Assembly: GCA_963807735.1 (NCBI GenBank)
Contig: CAWEDI010000024.1
Span: 580,873 to 644,872 of the forward strand
Direction of reading: 5' to 3'
DNA: 64,000 nucleotides
DNA from: Roseiarcus sp963807735
Lineage (GTDB): Bacteria; Pseudomonadota; Alphaproteobacteria; Rhizobiales; Beijerinckiaceae
Shown: in pieces, positions 27,351 through 38,309 of the stretch
Layout of the letters: each line of letters begins with the position of its first letter
How positions within the stretch are numbered: the stretch's first letter is position 1
The notes under the pieces: generated by a model
The model's input: the letters and a program-made list of their open reading frames with translations, nothing else
Told to the model about the DNA's origin: nothing
Databases searched by the model: none
Translations under genes and position numbers: made by a program

Positions 27351-30300
27351 ATGAATTGGAAATCGATTACCACACTATTGTTGTTTCTGCCGGTATCCGC
27401 TTTCGCCCAAGCGGCGGGCGGCGTGGCCGGGATTTCGGGAACCGTACATGACCCTTCAGGAGCCGCGGTTCCAAAGGCCCAGGTGGTGATTTCGAGCGCG
27501 AGCCAAGGTCAGGTCCGCTCGATCGCATCGAATGGAGCAGGCGTGTTCGCCGCTCCGTCATTGACCCCGGGACCGGGCTATCAGGTCACGGTCACCGCGA
27601 CCGGGTTCGCCCCATACGAAGTGAAAGATATCGATCTTCAGGTCGGCCAGAACCTGGATCTCAACATCAAATGACAGTGGGCGCAGACCGTCACTCAGGT
27701 GGAGGTCACTACCGCGGCCGCGCTGATTGACGATACCAAGACGGACGTTTCGCAGGTGGTCGGCACGCGCGAAATTATGGATCTGCCGATCAACGGCCGC
27801 CGCGTCGATTCCTTCGTGCTGAATACGCCGGGCGTGACCAACGACGCCACTTTCGGCCTGCTGACCTTCCGCGGCGTGGCCGGCAACAACTCCTTCCTGC
27901 TGGACGGTAACGACAACACCGAGCAGTTCTACGACGAGAACGCCGGACGAACCCGCATCCAGTCGCAGATCTCCGCCGACGCGGTCGAGGAATTTCAGGT
28001 GGTCTCCGCCAACTTCTCGGCCGAATACGGCCGCGCCATGGGCGGCGTGGTCAACACCGTCACCAAGAGCGGCGGCAATGCCGTTCACGGCACGCGCGTT
28101 TCTACTTCCTGCGCAGCACCGGCTTCGACGCGCACGATCCTTACTCCGCCTTCAACCCGACCGAGCACCGCATCCAGACCGGCGGAACGGTGGGCGGCGC
28201 GATCATCAAGAACAAGCTGTTCTTCTTCCTGAGCACCGATATCACGCGCCGCAATTTCCCCTTCGTGGACAGCCAGGTGAAGGTCGGCTTCGTCGATCCG
28301 GTCAACCAGGTCTGGGTTGGCTGCGCGGCGCCCGCCACGCCGGCGCAGTGCGCCGCGATCAACGCGCTGCTGCCGCGCTTCTACGGCCAGATTCCGCGCA
28401 CGGCGTAGAACGATCTGTACTTCGGCCGGCTCGATTATCACCTCAACGACGCGCAACACCTTCAGCGCCAGCTTCAATTTCCTGCGCTGGAAGTCGCCCA
28501 ACGGCATCCAGACCGGTCTTTCCTCCACCACCGGCGCGGGCATCACCGGCAACGGCGACGATTCCGTATCCGTGCGCAACGGCAAGGCCACCTGGACCTC
28601 CGTGCCCAACGGCAGCTTGGTCAACTCCTTCCGCTACGGCCTGGATACCGACCGCCAGGCCGATGGCTTCGATCAGGCGGAACTGGGCGGCGGCCTCGGT
28701 TATCTGGATGTCTCGGTGGCCGGCGTCCAGCTTGGACCAGCCACTTATCTTCCGCGCGTCGAGCCGCTCGAAGTGCGCAACGAGTTCGCCGACGACGTGA
28801 GCTGGGTCGAAGGGCAAGCACACCGATCAAGTTCGGCGTGCACCTTCGAGCATGTCAGCGACAACGTCAACTACCTCAGCAACCGGTACGGATCTTATAC
28901 GTATCCGACGGTGACGTCGTTCGCGCAGGACTACAGCGGCAACACCGCCGGCGCACAGAACTACTGCGGCCTTCAGCCAGACGTTCGGCAATCCCGCTGG
29001 TGAATTACGCCATCAAGGATATCGGATTCTATCTCGCAGGATCAGTGGAAGGTTACGGACCGCCTGACCGTGACGTTGGGCGCGCGCTACGAGCATACCT
29101 TGCGCCGCCTCCGCCGACCGCAAATCCGCTGTATCCCGCTGACCGGCGCGCCGCTGCACACCGGCAGCGCTGAATCTGATGCCGCGCATCGGAATCGCCT
29201 ACCGGATCAACGACAAGACCGTGATCCGCGCCGGCGCCGGCACCTTCTTCGCGCGCCTCGTCGGCGGCATGCTGGACGATGTTTACACCGGCAACGGGAT
29301 CTACCAGATCTCGGATAATCTGAGCAATGCGACGCTGATCGCGCAGGGGCCGGTATTCCCCAATGCGCTCGCCGGCGCCGCTGACCAGGATCACGTCGGG
29401 CGCTTCCACGCTGGATGTCCTGTCGCCCAAACTGAAGACGCCGTATTCCGAACAGGCCACCATTGCCGTCGAGCGGCAGCTCGCCAAAGACATGGTGCTT
29501 ACGGTTTCCGGAATCTTCAGCCGCGGAGTCAATCTCTACGGCACGCAGGATATCAACGCTCCGGCGCTGGGCGCGCCTTTCACCTACACATCGACGGCGG
29601 CCGGCGGGAACGCCGTCGGCACTTACACGACTCAGGTTTACTACGGGCGCGCGCCCGAACTCCGAATTTCGGCGCGATCTACGAAGAAACCAATGGCGTC
29701 AGCAGCTGGTACGACGGGCTGGTCGATCATCTTTCGACAAGCGGTTTTCCCACGGATTCCAGTCGTCGGCATCCTACACCTGGTCCCACGAAATCGACGA
29801 CGGGCAGGGCGCGGCGACCAACGCGATCTTCGGATTCAGCGATGCGCTGTGGACCTATAACGGACAATACGGCTTCGATAAAGGCAGCGGCGCGCTCGAC
29901 CAGCGCCAGCGCTTCGTCTACACATTTGTGTGGGCGCCGACGTTCACGCACTCCAACAGCGCCTTCGCCAAGTACGTAGTGAACAACTGGCAGCTTTCGA
30001 GCATCACGACGATCCAGAGCGGACGTCCCACGGGAAGCCTGACCATCCACCTGAACGACACGCCGGTCACCGGGATGTTGTACAGCGCCGATGCTCTCAA
30101 TGGGTTTAACGGCAACTTCCGCGTGCCGTTCCTGCCGGTGAATAGCCTCTATACGCCCTGGGTGCAACAGGAGAATTTCCGCTTGACCAAGATGATCCCG
30201 CTGCCGCGCGAGAGCATGCGGCTCGGCCTCAACTTCGAGGCGTTCAACATCGCCAACAACTGGTCGCCGACCGCCCTGACCACGCAGGCATACACGGAGG

Positions 30301-30416
30301 CCAAGGGAGTACTGACCTACACCCCGACCGCCTTCAATGTCGGGACCAGCGATGGCGGCTTCCCCGACGGCACGCAGGCCCGGCGCCTGCAGGTCAGCGC
30401 CCGCTTCACGTTCTAA
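27351..30416 (+). CDS. TonB-dependent receptor, Oar-like, second copy (frameshifted)
   Basis: About 1,020 residues. Signal peptide NWKSITTLLLFLPVSAFAQ, CarboxypepD_reg domain (GISGTVHDPSGAAVPKAQVV, ATGFAPYEVKDIDLQVGQ), then a TGA at 27672 where the protein clearly continues as AQTVTQVEVTTAAALIDDTK. Plug: VVGTREIMDLPINGRRVDSF, TFRGVAGNNSFLLDGNDNTE, ISADAVEEFQVVSANFSAEY, GRAMGGVVNTVTKSGGNAVH. Barrel segments in shifting frames: KNKLFFFLSTDITRRNFPFV, SVEGYGPPDR-adjacent LTVTLGARYEHT, PRIGIAYRINDKTVIRAGAG, and the intact end IPLPRESMRLGLNFEAFNIA to LQVSARFTF. It is shorter than the receptor at 21693 and differs in sequence, so it is a paralogue and not a recent duplicate. Followed by a strong terminator. 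Confidence 0.8.
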
Positions 30417-30439
30417 TCCACGCCAACGTAGTTCAAGCA

Positions 30440-30478
30440 GGGCGGCTGGCCAATTCGGCCCGCCGCCCTTTTCTTTTT
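30440..30478 (+). terminator. Rho-independent terminator after the second TonB receptor
   Basis: GGGCGGCTGGCC, loop AATTC, GGCCCGCCGCCC (30440-30468), followed by TTTTCTTTTT. Confidence 0.85.
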
Positions 30479-30559
30479 GCGGGTAAGCCCTTTCTGGCTT
30501 GGTGCGGGTGAGCCCTTTCTGGCTTGGTCAACAAGGTGGGGCAGGCGCTTCCGCCTGCC
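30479..30559. repeat. 25-bp tandem duplication followed by a variable-stem palindrome
   Basis: GCGGGT(A/G)AGCCCTTTCTGG plus CTTGGT occurs at 30479-30503 and 30504-30528. Bases 30536-30559 are GTGGGGCAGGCG, CTTC, CGCCTGCC, a member of the palindrome family. Confidence 0.75.
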
Positions 30560-30578
30560 AATTTCGCGCCGCGCTCAA

Positions 30579-30833
30579 CTAAAAGAGCGATCCAGGGTAT
30601 TCGCGAGACCGGCTTCTCTCGTCTTCTTCACGGATTTCCTGGTCCCGTTTGATGGCCGCCCAGGTGGCGTGGAATCTTCTACCGCAATAGCGGCAGTGCC
30701 GTGGGGTCCGGCCGGCGCCGTGCATGATATCGTCCCAGATACCGCGAGGCATCGACGGTACGACATCCCGGCTCTTGCAACGCGGGCAGCGCAGTTCTCC
30801 CGGACGAATACCAATCGAATTATTGAGCGTCAA
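30579..30833 (-). CDS. Small two-CxxC zinc-ribbon protein
   Basis: 84 residues. CPRCKSRDVVPSMPRG and CRYCGRRFHATWAAIKRDQE supply two CxxC knuckles about 30 residues apart, a zinc-ribbon arrangement. The C-terminus is charged. Starting at ATG 30833 it is divergent from the proline dehydrogenase gene, 37 nt away. No partner or function is evident. Small proteins of this type are frequent in Solibacter-like genomes. Confidence 0.6.
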   Translation of the reverse strand: MTLNNSIGIRPGELRCPRCKSRDVVPSMPRGIWDDIMHGAGRTPRHCRYCGRRFHATWAAIKRDQEIREEDERSRSREYPGSLF

Positions 30834-30870
30834 TGCGATCAGTCTAACAGAACATCGATGTTAGTCTGAG

Positions 30871-31782
30871 ATGGTGCGCGCCCTCTTGCTGTTTCTCTCG
30901 CGGCAGAAGCAGTTAAGGCATTGGATGGAGACCTCCCCCACTGCCCGCCGCCTTGCCACACGATTCGTAGCTGGTGAAACCCTCGACCAGGCCCTGACCC
31001 TGAGCCGCAGCCTCAACGCGGAAGGCATCTCGGTCACCCTCGACCATTTGGGCGAGAGCATAAGGTCCCTCGACGAGGCTACCGAAGCGCGCGATGTCTA
31101 TCTGCGCACGCTCGACGCCCTCCATGCGAGCGGCATCGACGGCAACGTCTCGCTTAAACTCAGCCAGTTCGGTATCGACCTTTCCGAGCCGGAATGCCGG
31201 GCCAATGTCGAGCGGCTGGTGGAGCACGCCGCCACATTCGGCAACTTCGTCCGCGTGGATATGGAATCCTCCGCCTACACCGATCGCACCATCGGCATGG
31301 TGACCGATTTCCACGCCCGGCATGGAGCCGTCGGGACGGTCATCCAGGCCTATCTTCACCGCAGCCGGGCGGACGTGGAAAAGCTCAACACCCTGGGCAT
31401 TCGCGTGCGGCTTTGCAAAGGCGCCTACCTGGAATCCGCGGCGGTGGCCTTCCCAAAGAAAGAAGACGTAGATCGCAACTATATCGAGCTGATGAAGTTG
31501 CTGTTGGACGGAGGGACCTACCCCGCCATCGCGACCCACGACGAGAAGATGATCGAAGCGACCAAGGCCTACGCCAAGGCGAAGAACACCCCGCGCGACG
31601 CCTTCGAATTCCAGATGCTCTACGGAATTCGCCGCGACCTACAGCGTAAGCTCATTGCCAAGGGCTATCGCCTCCGCCTATACGTCCCATTCGGCAAGGC
31701 TTGGTATCCCTACTACATGCGGCGAATGGCCGAGCGTCCGGCGAACGTGTTGTTCATCCTGCGGAATCTGTTCCGGGATTGA
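30871..31782 (+). CDS. putB: Proline dehydrogenase (monofunctional)
   Basis: 303 residues, intact. Family motifs in the FAD-binding beta/alpha barrel: GNVSLKLSQFGID (90-102), FVRVDMESSAYTDRTI (127-142), GTVIQAYLHRSRADV (154-168), RVRLCKGAYLESAAVAFPKK, YPAIATHDEKMIEATK, FEFQMLYGIRRDLQRKLI, and the substrate-binding C-terminus YVPFGKAWYPYYMRRMAERP with ANV. It oxidises proline to delta-1-pyrroline-5-carboxylate and passes electrons to the quinone pool. No P5C dehydrogenase gene adjoins it. Length fits the short PutB type rather than bifunctional PutA. Confidence 0.9.
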   Translation: MVRALLLFLSRQKQLRHWMETSPTARRLATRFVAGETLDQALTLSRSLNAEGISVTLDHLGESIRSLDEATEARDVYLRTLDALHASGIDGNVSLKLSQFGIDLSEPECRANVERLVEHAATFGNFVRVDMESSAYTDRTIGMVTDFHARHGAVGTVIQAYLHRSRADVEKLNTLGIRVRLCKGAYLESAAVAFPKKEDVDRNYIELMKLLLDGGTYPAIATHDEKMIEATKAYAKAKNTPRDAFEFQMLYGIRRDLQRKLIAKGYRLRLYVPFGKAWYPYYMRRMAERPANVLFILRNLFRD

Positions 31783-31787
31783 GGGGA

Positions 31788-31892
31788 TTTTCGACGCAGA
31801 GACGCTGAGACGCCGAGGCAACGCAGAGAGGGCATTTTAGAAGTTCTCCGCTCTGCGTTTCCTCAGCGTCTCTGCGTCTCCGCGTCGAAAAA
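31788..31892. repeat. Inverted pair of GCAGAGACGC-family repeats
   Basis: Left arm TTTTCGACGCAGAGACGCTG (31788 onward, to about 31829) and right arm (31849-31892) reading the same motif in reverse complement would fold into a long imperfect hairpin with a 20-nt loop. It begins 6 nt after the proline dehydrogenase stop and could act as a transcript end. Confidence 0.75.
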
Positions 31893-31959
31893 ACTCCCCC
31901 CTTGCGTTCCACATCCCCACCTTAGAAACTAATTGATAGAAAGGTGAGTCTAAGAGGGT

Positions 31960-32572
31960 ATGCGCTACTGGGCCTATTTTGCCGCCAAGCTGATTTTGGC
32001 GGGCGGCATTCTCTACGGCTCTCTGGGGCTGCTGAATCCTCTGGCGCCGCCGGATTCCGAAGCGTTCGCCGCCCGAGCTCGCAAGGATTACCCGCAAGCC
32101 GCCAGGATTCCCGAGATCAACCAGGCGGAGCCCAATGCGGAGATCCAGGTGGAAATCTCGCCGACTCCCCGGCAATGGCAAGAAGGACGGCGATATCCCT
32201 CTGGATAAAGAGGAGACCAAGCGCGCGCTGGCGCCGCTCAACTATGGCGGGGCGTATCTGGCGATCAACCTCGCGCTCATGGTGTGGTTTCTGTTCGGCG
32301 CCGGGATGCTCTACCTAATCGTCTACGATCAGCGCTACCGCTGCCGCGTCTGTCTCCGCCGGCTTAGGATGCCCGTGGAAACGGGTTCGCGCGGCTTCAT
32401 GTTGCAGTTAGGCCGCCCGCGGACCGAGTATATCTGCCCGTACGGCCATGGCACGCTGAAACAGGAGGAATTCCAGACCTCGGGGCTCGAAAATCCGGAA
32501 TGGACCGCCCATTCCGGGGATATGTGGGACGAACTTTACGCTGCCAGTGAACAGGATCGCGACGAGCAGTAG
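31960..32572 (+). CDS. Membrane protein with C-terminal Cys pairs, unknown (one frameshift)
   Basis: About 203 residues after repair near 32175. MRYWAYFAAKLILAGGILYG is a first membrane helix, followed by a periplasmic stretch (ARARKDYPQAARIPEINQ), a second helix (YLAINLALMVWFLFGAGMLY), and a cytoplasmic tail with CRVCLRRLRMP and ICPYGHGTL, a possible zinc site of three Cys plus His. The first half ends WQEG in one frame; the second starts KKDGDIPLDKEETKRALAPL. I do not recognise the family. Confidence 0.55.
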
Positions 32573-32778
32573 CGCCGGTATTTTGACGCCCCCCGGCCGG
32601 GTATTCCGTCAAATTTGTGTCAGGTTTTCCACGGAACGTGGGAGCCTGTGCTCTCGATTTATTACTAAACCCTTTAGTTTGAATTGCTGCCGATGGCGAC
32701 CGACGTGCCTTTGCAGGCCGGGGCGATCGGAGCTGCCCAGTGAGCCGGATGCCAACTCCATGAGACAATGTACTGTGA

Positions 32779-35346
32779 GTGCCCAAGCGAGAGATGAAAG
32801 TCCGGGTTCCGGCGAATTCCGGGCTTGGCGCGCTTCTTCCTGGGTCCGGTGGGCCGCTTCCTGGTGATTGCCGTGGCGCTCTGCACCATTGCGGCAGCCG
32901 GTGTCTTTACCTATTTCTACGACCATTACTCCCAAGTAGTCGCCCAAAAGCTGCACGTTCCCTTCGCCAATACCGCTAAGATCTACGGCGCGCCTGAATC
33001 CGTCGCCGTAGGCGATGCCCTCTCGCCGGCGGATATCGCCGCCCAACTTCGCCGCAGCGGCTACACCGAATCGCACGCCAATCGCACCGGCTATTACCAG
33101 ATTCACCCGAACGTCGATTGAGATCTTTCCCGGTCCGGATTCCTATTTCGACCAGGAAGCCGGCGCTGATCAAGTTCGACGCCGGCAAGATCTCGCAGAT
33201 CGTCTCGCTGCAGGACAACACCGCGCGCGCCCGAATATCAGCTGGAGCCGCAGCTCATCACCAACGTGTTCGGCGCCAACCGCGAGAAGCGCCGCATGGT
33301 GAAGTTTCACGATATCCCGCCAGTGCTGGTGCAGGCCGTAACGTCCATCGAAGACAAGCACTTTTTTACACACAACGGCTTCGACCCGGTCCGCATCGTC
33401 AAGGCCGCCTACACCGATCTGCGCGAGGGCCGCAAAGATCAGGGCGCCTCCACTCTCAGCCAGCAGCTGGCGCGCAAGTTTTGGCTGGACCAGGAGAAGC
33501 GGTGGACGCGCAAGCTGGCCGAAATGGTGATCACGGTGCAGCTCGAGCAGAGCCTATCCAAAGAGCAGATCTTCGAGGATTACGCCAACGACGTGCCGCT
33601 CGGCTGGCGCGGCGTCTACAGCATCCGTGGATTCGGCGAAGCCTCCGAAGCCTATTTCGGCAAGGATCTCAGCCAGATCAATCTGCCCGAAGCCGCCTCT
33701 CTGGCCGGCATGATTCAGCGGCCGTCTTACTACCAGCCCTACAAGCAATCCCGGACCGCGTCAAGGAGCGCCGCAACGTCGTGCTCGGCATGATGCGCGC
33801 CAACAACTACATCAGCGACCGCGATTATGCGTTAGCCAGGGAAGCGCCGGTCGCGGTAGCGGTGGGCACGTCGACTTCGGTGGAGGCGCCTTACTTCGTC
33901 GACATGGTGGACGACGCGCTGCAAGCTAAGTTTCAGGATGCCGATTTTCAATCGAACGCCTTCCGCGTTTACACCACCCTCGATATGCGCCTGCAGCGCG
34001 CCGCCGCCGAGGCCATCCGCCTGGGCATGGCGAACGTGGACGACCAGATCAAGAAGCAGCGCCGCTTCCGCGGCCAGACGCCGCCGGAGCCGCAGGTGCG
34101 CGCTGGTGGCCATCGACCCGCATACCGGCGCGGTCCGTGCGCTTGCCGGCGGACGCAATTATGGGATGAGCCAGCTCAACCATATTCTGGCGAAGCGCCA
34201 GCCCGGCTCGATCTTTAAGCCGTTCGTCTATGCCACCGCTCTGGATACCGGGATGGAAGGCGGCCCGCGCATCCTCACGGCCAGCACCATCGTGGACGAC
34301 AGCCCGACCACCTTCTGGTTCGACGAAAAGCCCTACCAGCCCAGCAATTTCGAGAAGAAGTTCTATGGCGATGTGACCTTGCGCGACGCGTTGGCGCATT
34401 CTCTCAACATGGCCACCGTGAAAGTTGCCGAAATGGTGGGTTATGACAACGTGGTCGCCATGGCCAACCGCGCTGGCATGAATTACAAGATCCAGCCGAC
34501 GCCCTCGGTGGCTCTGGGGGCGTATGAAATCACGCCGCTCGAAGCCGCCGGCGCGTACACGATTTTCGCCAACGGCGGCACTACGTGAAGCCCAGTTTCA
34601 TTTCCCTGGTGCGTTCGCAAGACGGCAAATCGATATACAAGGACAAGCCCGAGACCAAACAAGCGCTCGACCCGCGCGTAGCTTATCTGATGACCAGCCT
34701 CATGGAGGAAGTGCTGCGCACCGGTACCGCCGCGGGCGTCCGCGCACGCTACAAATTCAACGTGCCGGCCGCGGGCAAGACGGGCACTTCGCACGACGGC
34801 TGGTTCGCCGGATATACTTCGGAACTGCTGTGCGTGGTGTGGGTAGGGTTTGACGATAACCGCGAGCTCAACCTCGAAGGCGCCCACTCGGCCGCGCCCA
34901 TATGGGCCGAATTCATGAAGCGCGCTCTCGACTACCGCGAGTACAGCGATACCAAACCATTCGCGGCTCCGGATGGCATCGTGACCATCGATATCGACCC
35001 GCTCTCGGGCATGCCGGCCACCGCCTCGTGCTCCAAGGTTCGCTCAGAAGTCTATATCGCCGGCACTCAGCCCGTGGGCCTCTGCCCGCTGCACGGCGGA
35101 CGCCAGGGCATCACCAATATCGCCGGTTGGGATACCGAAGAAGTTACGCCCGCTCATGCCGCGCCGCAACCGCCGCCGCGCCCCACCAACTCGCAAACCG
35201 ATTCGAGCTCAATGGCCCGCCGCGCCGCGCGCCAGATTCCTCCCGAGACGCCCGCCACGCCGGCTTCCCAAAAGAAGCCAGCTAAGGATACTGAAAAGCC
35301 GCCCAAGAAGAGCCTTTTACACCGCATCCTGGGTGTGTTTAAATAG
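32779..35346 (+). CDS. Class A penicillin-binding protein, PBP1-type (frameshifted)
   Basis: About 855 residues. The probable start is GTG 32779 (MPKREMKVRVPANSGL), joined after a lost base near 32823 to ARFFLGPVGRFLVIAVALCT, the membrane anchor. A UB2H-like part follows (GYTESHANRTGYYQIHPNV). The GT51 glycosyltransferase has AVTSIEDKHFFTHNGFDPVR (about 190) and QGASTLSQQLARKFWLDQEK. The transpeptidase has the acyl-serine in RQPGSIFKPFVYATALDTGM (about 476), SLN in LAHSLNMATVKVAEM, and KTG in AAGKTGTSHDGWFAGYTSEL (about 665). The C-terminus is Pro/Ala/Lys-rich. Breaks near 33115, 33170, 33225, 33750, 34100 and 34588. It polymerises and cross-links peptidoglycan at the cytoplasmic membrane. 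Confidence 0.85.
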
Positions 35347-35364
35347 AACCCATAAGGGGGGCCC

Positions 35365-36159
35365 ATGGGTTTACAACCTTTCGCCATGATGCTCGTGGCA
35401 GGCCTCGGTTCCACATACGCGTTTGCACAGACGGGGAACGCGCTGGTGGACGGGACCAAAACTGCCGTTCCGATTTCCGCGCAACCGGCGGAGCGCCGGA
35501 CGCTCACACCCGAAGAACGCGGCGATATTTTCCTCGCCCGCAAAATGTACCGCGAAGCCATCGACACGTTTCGCGAAGGATCTCCCAAAGATCCGGTGCT
35601 GCACAACAAGCAAGGCATCGCATTTCACCAATTGCTGCAACTCGATCAGGCCTTGAAAGAGTATCAACTGGCGGTCAAACTGAAGCCCGATTACGAAGAA
35701 GCTCTCAACAATATCGGCACCATTTATTACGCCAAGAAAAGCTACCGCCGCGCCACTACCTGGTTCTCGCGCGCCCTGGGCCTGGCGCCGGACGATCCTA
35801 AATCGGCGGCGGTCTACGTGAATCTGGGCTCCTCCTGGTTTTCGCGCAAGAACTATGACCGCGCCCAGATCGCTTTCCAAACCGCTTTGAAACTCGACCC
35901 GGAAGTGTTTGAGCGACACGGCAGTTTTGGCGTGATGATGCAGGAGCGCAACATGGAAGAGCGGGCCAAATTCCATTTCTACCTGGCGAAAATGTACGCC
36001 AAATCGGGCCGTAACGATTTGGCCTTGCAATATTTGCGGAAGGCGTTCGAGGAAGGGCTGCCCGACAAGACGAAGGCGGCTGCCGCGCCGGAGTTTAATC
36101 CGCTGCGCGAATCGCCCGAGTTTAAGGAACTGCTGAAGCTGGAGCCGCGTGTATTGTAG
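35365..36159 (+). CDS. Periplasmic TPR protein
   Basis: 264 residues, intact, start ATG 35365 with GGGGGG upstream. Signal peptide (FAMMLVAGLGSTYAFAQ). From about residue 50, four to five TPR units: GDIFLARKMYREAIDTFREG, YEEALNNIGTIYYAKKSYRR with ATTWFSRALGLAPDDPKS, VYVNLGSSWFSRKNYDRAQI, FYLAKMYAKSGRNDLALQYL. The end, EFNPLRESPEFKELLKLEPR, is a common closing segment of such proteins. It lies 18 nt after the PBP gene and may be in the same transcript, possibly helping envelope assembly. No enzyme domain. Confidence 0.75.
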   Translation: MGLQPFAMMLVAGLGSTYAFAQTGNALVDGTKTAVPISAQPAERRTLTPEERGDIFLARKMYREAIDTFREGSPKDPVLHNKQGIAFHQLLQLDQALKEYQLAVKLKPDYEEALNNIGTIYYAKKSYRRATTWFSRALGLAPDDPKSAAVYVNLGSSWFSRKNYDRAQIAFQTALKLDPEVFERHGSFGVMMQERNMEERAKFHFYLAKMYAKSGRNDLALQYLRKAFEEGLPDKTKAAAAPEFNPLRESPEFKELLKLEPRVL

Positions 36160-36164
36160 ACCTT

Positions 36165-36311
36165 GTGGGGCAGCCAATCCTGGCTGCAGCCGCCTTTCAG
36201 GCGGCTCTTCTCGTCCGGCGACACTTTGGATCCCGCGCTCTCTAAATGCTGTGCCGCGCGCGACCCGAAAGCCGCCTGAAAGGCGGCTGCAGCCAGGATT
36301 GGCTGCCCCAC
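36165..36311. repeat. Perfect 42-bp inverted repeat, double-palindrome type
   Basis: Arms 36165-36206 and 36270-36311 are exact reverse complements. Each begins GTGGGGCAGCCAATCCTGGC and contains a second hairpin AGCCGCC/GGCGGCT, so each arm is itself two palindromes. The 63-bp centre carries no gene. It sits between the two TPR genes. Confidence 0.85.
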
Positions 36312-38206
36312 TGTACGCGGCTATTGTTTTGCTTGCTCTCCTGGCGGGTTGCTCTACTAAGACCTCTGCCAAACCCGAGCCCCAGCGTTTGGCGATTCTG
36401 CGCTTCGAGAATCTAAGCGCCGATGCCAACGCCGATTGGATGGGCCGCGCGTTTGCGGAAATCCTCGCCACTGAGCTATCGGGCGCTCCCGGTCTTTCTG
36501 TAATCTCATCGGGACAGTTTCATACCCTGGACCGCAGTCTGGGTATACGGCCGGTTTCGGCGCCGGGTATCTCCGCCGAGCGCATGGACGCGCTGGCCTC
36601 CGGCGCAAACCGCTTGGGCTATGGTCAATATTCGATACGCGCCGGCCGCCTTTCCGCCAGCCTGTCCATCGAAGACGCGGGCTCAGGCAAGATGGCGCAG
36701 GTGATTTCAGTTTCCACCGCCGCGAACAACGTCCTGGGCGCCGCCACCAATATGGCTCGCCAGATCTCGGCGCGGATCGCGCCCTATTCCACACAGAACG
36801 CCGATTGCGTTAAGGCATATGCGGAGGCGGTGGAATCGCACAATGTTGCCGATACCGCCGCCAGCCTCAACCGCGCCATGGCCGCCGACCCTAATTTCGG
36901 CCCGCCGTATCGCATGCTCGCCGAGCTCGATGCCCAGCGTGGCGATAGGGCCGCGGCCGACGAATTGATAAATCGCGCGGTGGCTCGCGGCGATGCGATT
37001 GTACCCATCGAACGCGCGCGCATCGCCGTGGTCGCCGCCGATTTGCACGCCGATTCCGCCGCCAAAGAGAACGCCCTGACCACGCTGGCTAAGCTCGAAT
37101 CGGTCGAATCCGAGGACGTGGCAGCTTCTCGCCGAAGTGGCCTATAACCGGCACGACTACAAGCAGTCCGAAGATGCCTACCGCCGTGCGGTGGACAACG
37201 ATCCCGAGAACGCCAACCTGCTCAATCAGCTTGGTTACGCCGCCACCTTCGCCGGCGATTCCGAGGCCGGCTTCGCCGCTCTGCGCCGTTACCGGCAGTT
37301 GCGGCCCACTGACCCCAACGCAATCGATACTCTGGGCGACCTGAACCTTCTCAGCGGCCACCTTCACGAAGCGGAAGAACTGTATCTGGAGGCAAACAAG
37401 AAGGAGCCTAATTTCCTGCCCCACCGGCCCCGGCGGCGATCTGTTCAAGGCTGCCATGGCGAGACTGATGACCGGCGATATCGCGGGCGCCGACGATTTG
37501 GAGACGCAATTCGTCGCTGCCCGGACCGCCGCTCACGACCCCAACGTGCGCATCTCGCGAATTGGACTGGCTGTGGCTTACCGGCCGCCGTAGGCAAGCC
37601 TATGGAGAATTGCAGTCTCAGGCCGTAGCCGCCGGACGCGGAGGCCAACAGCCGGCGGCATCCCGCGCCTATGCCCAGTTAGCGCTCTGGAGCCTGATGG
37701 CCGGCGACCGTGCGGCGGCGCAGGAAATGGCGCAAAAAGCCGCGGCTCTGGCAACCCCCGCAACGGCCACCGTTGCCTTAATCGCACGCTTCCTTGCGCA
37801 GCCCTCGGCCTCACCCGCGGAATGGGCCGCGCGCGCGGAGCACTTCGTTCCCAACCCCGCGCAGAGCGCTCTGAAAGATCAAACCCTTGCCTTCGCGCTA
37901 CTGCTCGACGGCAAAATAAAGGATGCCGCCGCGCCCCTGCAGCGAATTTACATGAGCGCCAGCGTCGATGGCAACGAAGGCATACCCGTTTTGCTGGCGT
38001 GGTCTCAGTTGGAAAGCGGAGACGCCGACGCAGCGGCGCAATTGCTGAAGTTCACTCCTGTGCCGCCAACCGCCGGAGTGACATCCTTCATGCCTCTCTA
38101 TTTCCCGAGGATTTTCGAATTGCGCAGCATGGCAGCGGCGAAGGCAGGCAAGGCAGACGAGGCTAAACAGGATCTGGATTTATTCAAGAAGTTAAGTGGG
38201 ACGTAG
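36299..38206 (+). CDS. TPR lipoprotein with FlgO/adenylate-cyclase-like N-domain (frameshifted)
   Basis: About 635 residues. The hydrophobic start PLYAAIVLLALLAGCSTKTS has a lipobox (LAGC). The only start in reach is a TTG at 36299, inside the right arm of the inverted repeat; no ATG fits. Residues about 30-150 (RLAILRFENLSADANADWMG, ISSGQFHTLDRSLGIR) resemble the FlgO-like/TolB-type domain that precedes TPRs in many acidobacterial regulators. TPR-like units follow: YNRHDYKQSEDAYRRAVDND, LLNQLGYAATFAGDSEAGFA, DLNLLSGHLHEAEELYLEAN, and the last 215 residues from 37562. Breaks near 37125, 37425 and 37555. Likely anchored in a membrane facing the periplasm; function unknown. Confidence 0.65.
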
Positions 38207-38216
38207 AAGCTACGGC

Positions 38217-38300
38217 TTTTCGACGCGGAGACGCGAGACGCTGAGACGCTGAGAACACCCTCTAAATAGTTTGCTCTGCGTCTCAGCGTCTCTGCGTCAA
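38217..38300. repeat. Inverted pair of GCAGAGACGC-family repeats
   Basis: TTTTCGACGCGGAGACGCGA (38217 onward) and CTCTGCGTCTCAGCGTCTCT (38274 onward) face each other around an 18-nt A/T-richer loop. It lies 11 nt after the TPR lipoprotein stop. Confidence 0.7.
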
Positions 38301-38309
38301 ATCGCCATT

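Noticed and set aside
30479..30528. Short tandem repeat as a possible CRISPR or attachment site
   Set aside because: Only two 25-bp copies without spacers, and no integrase or cas gene nearby.
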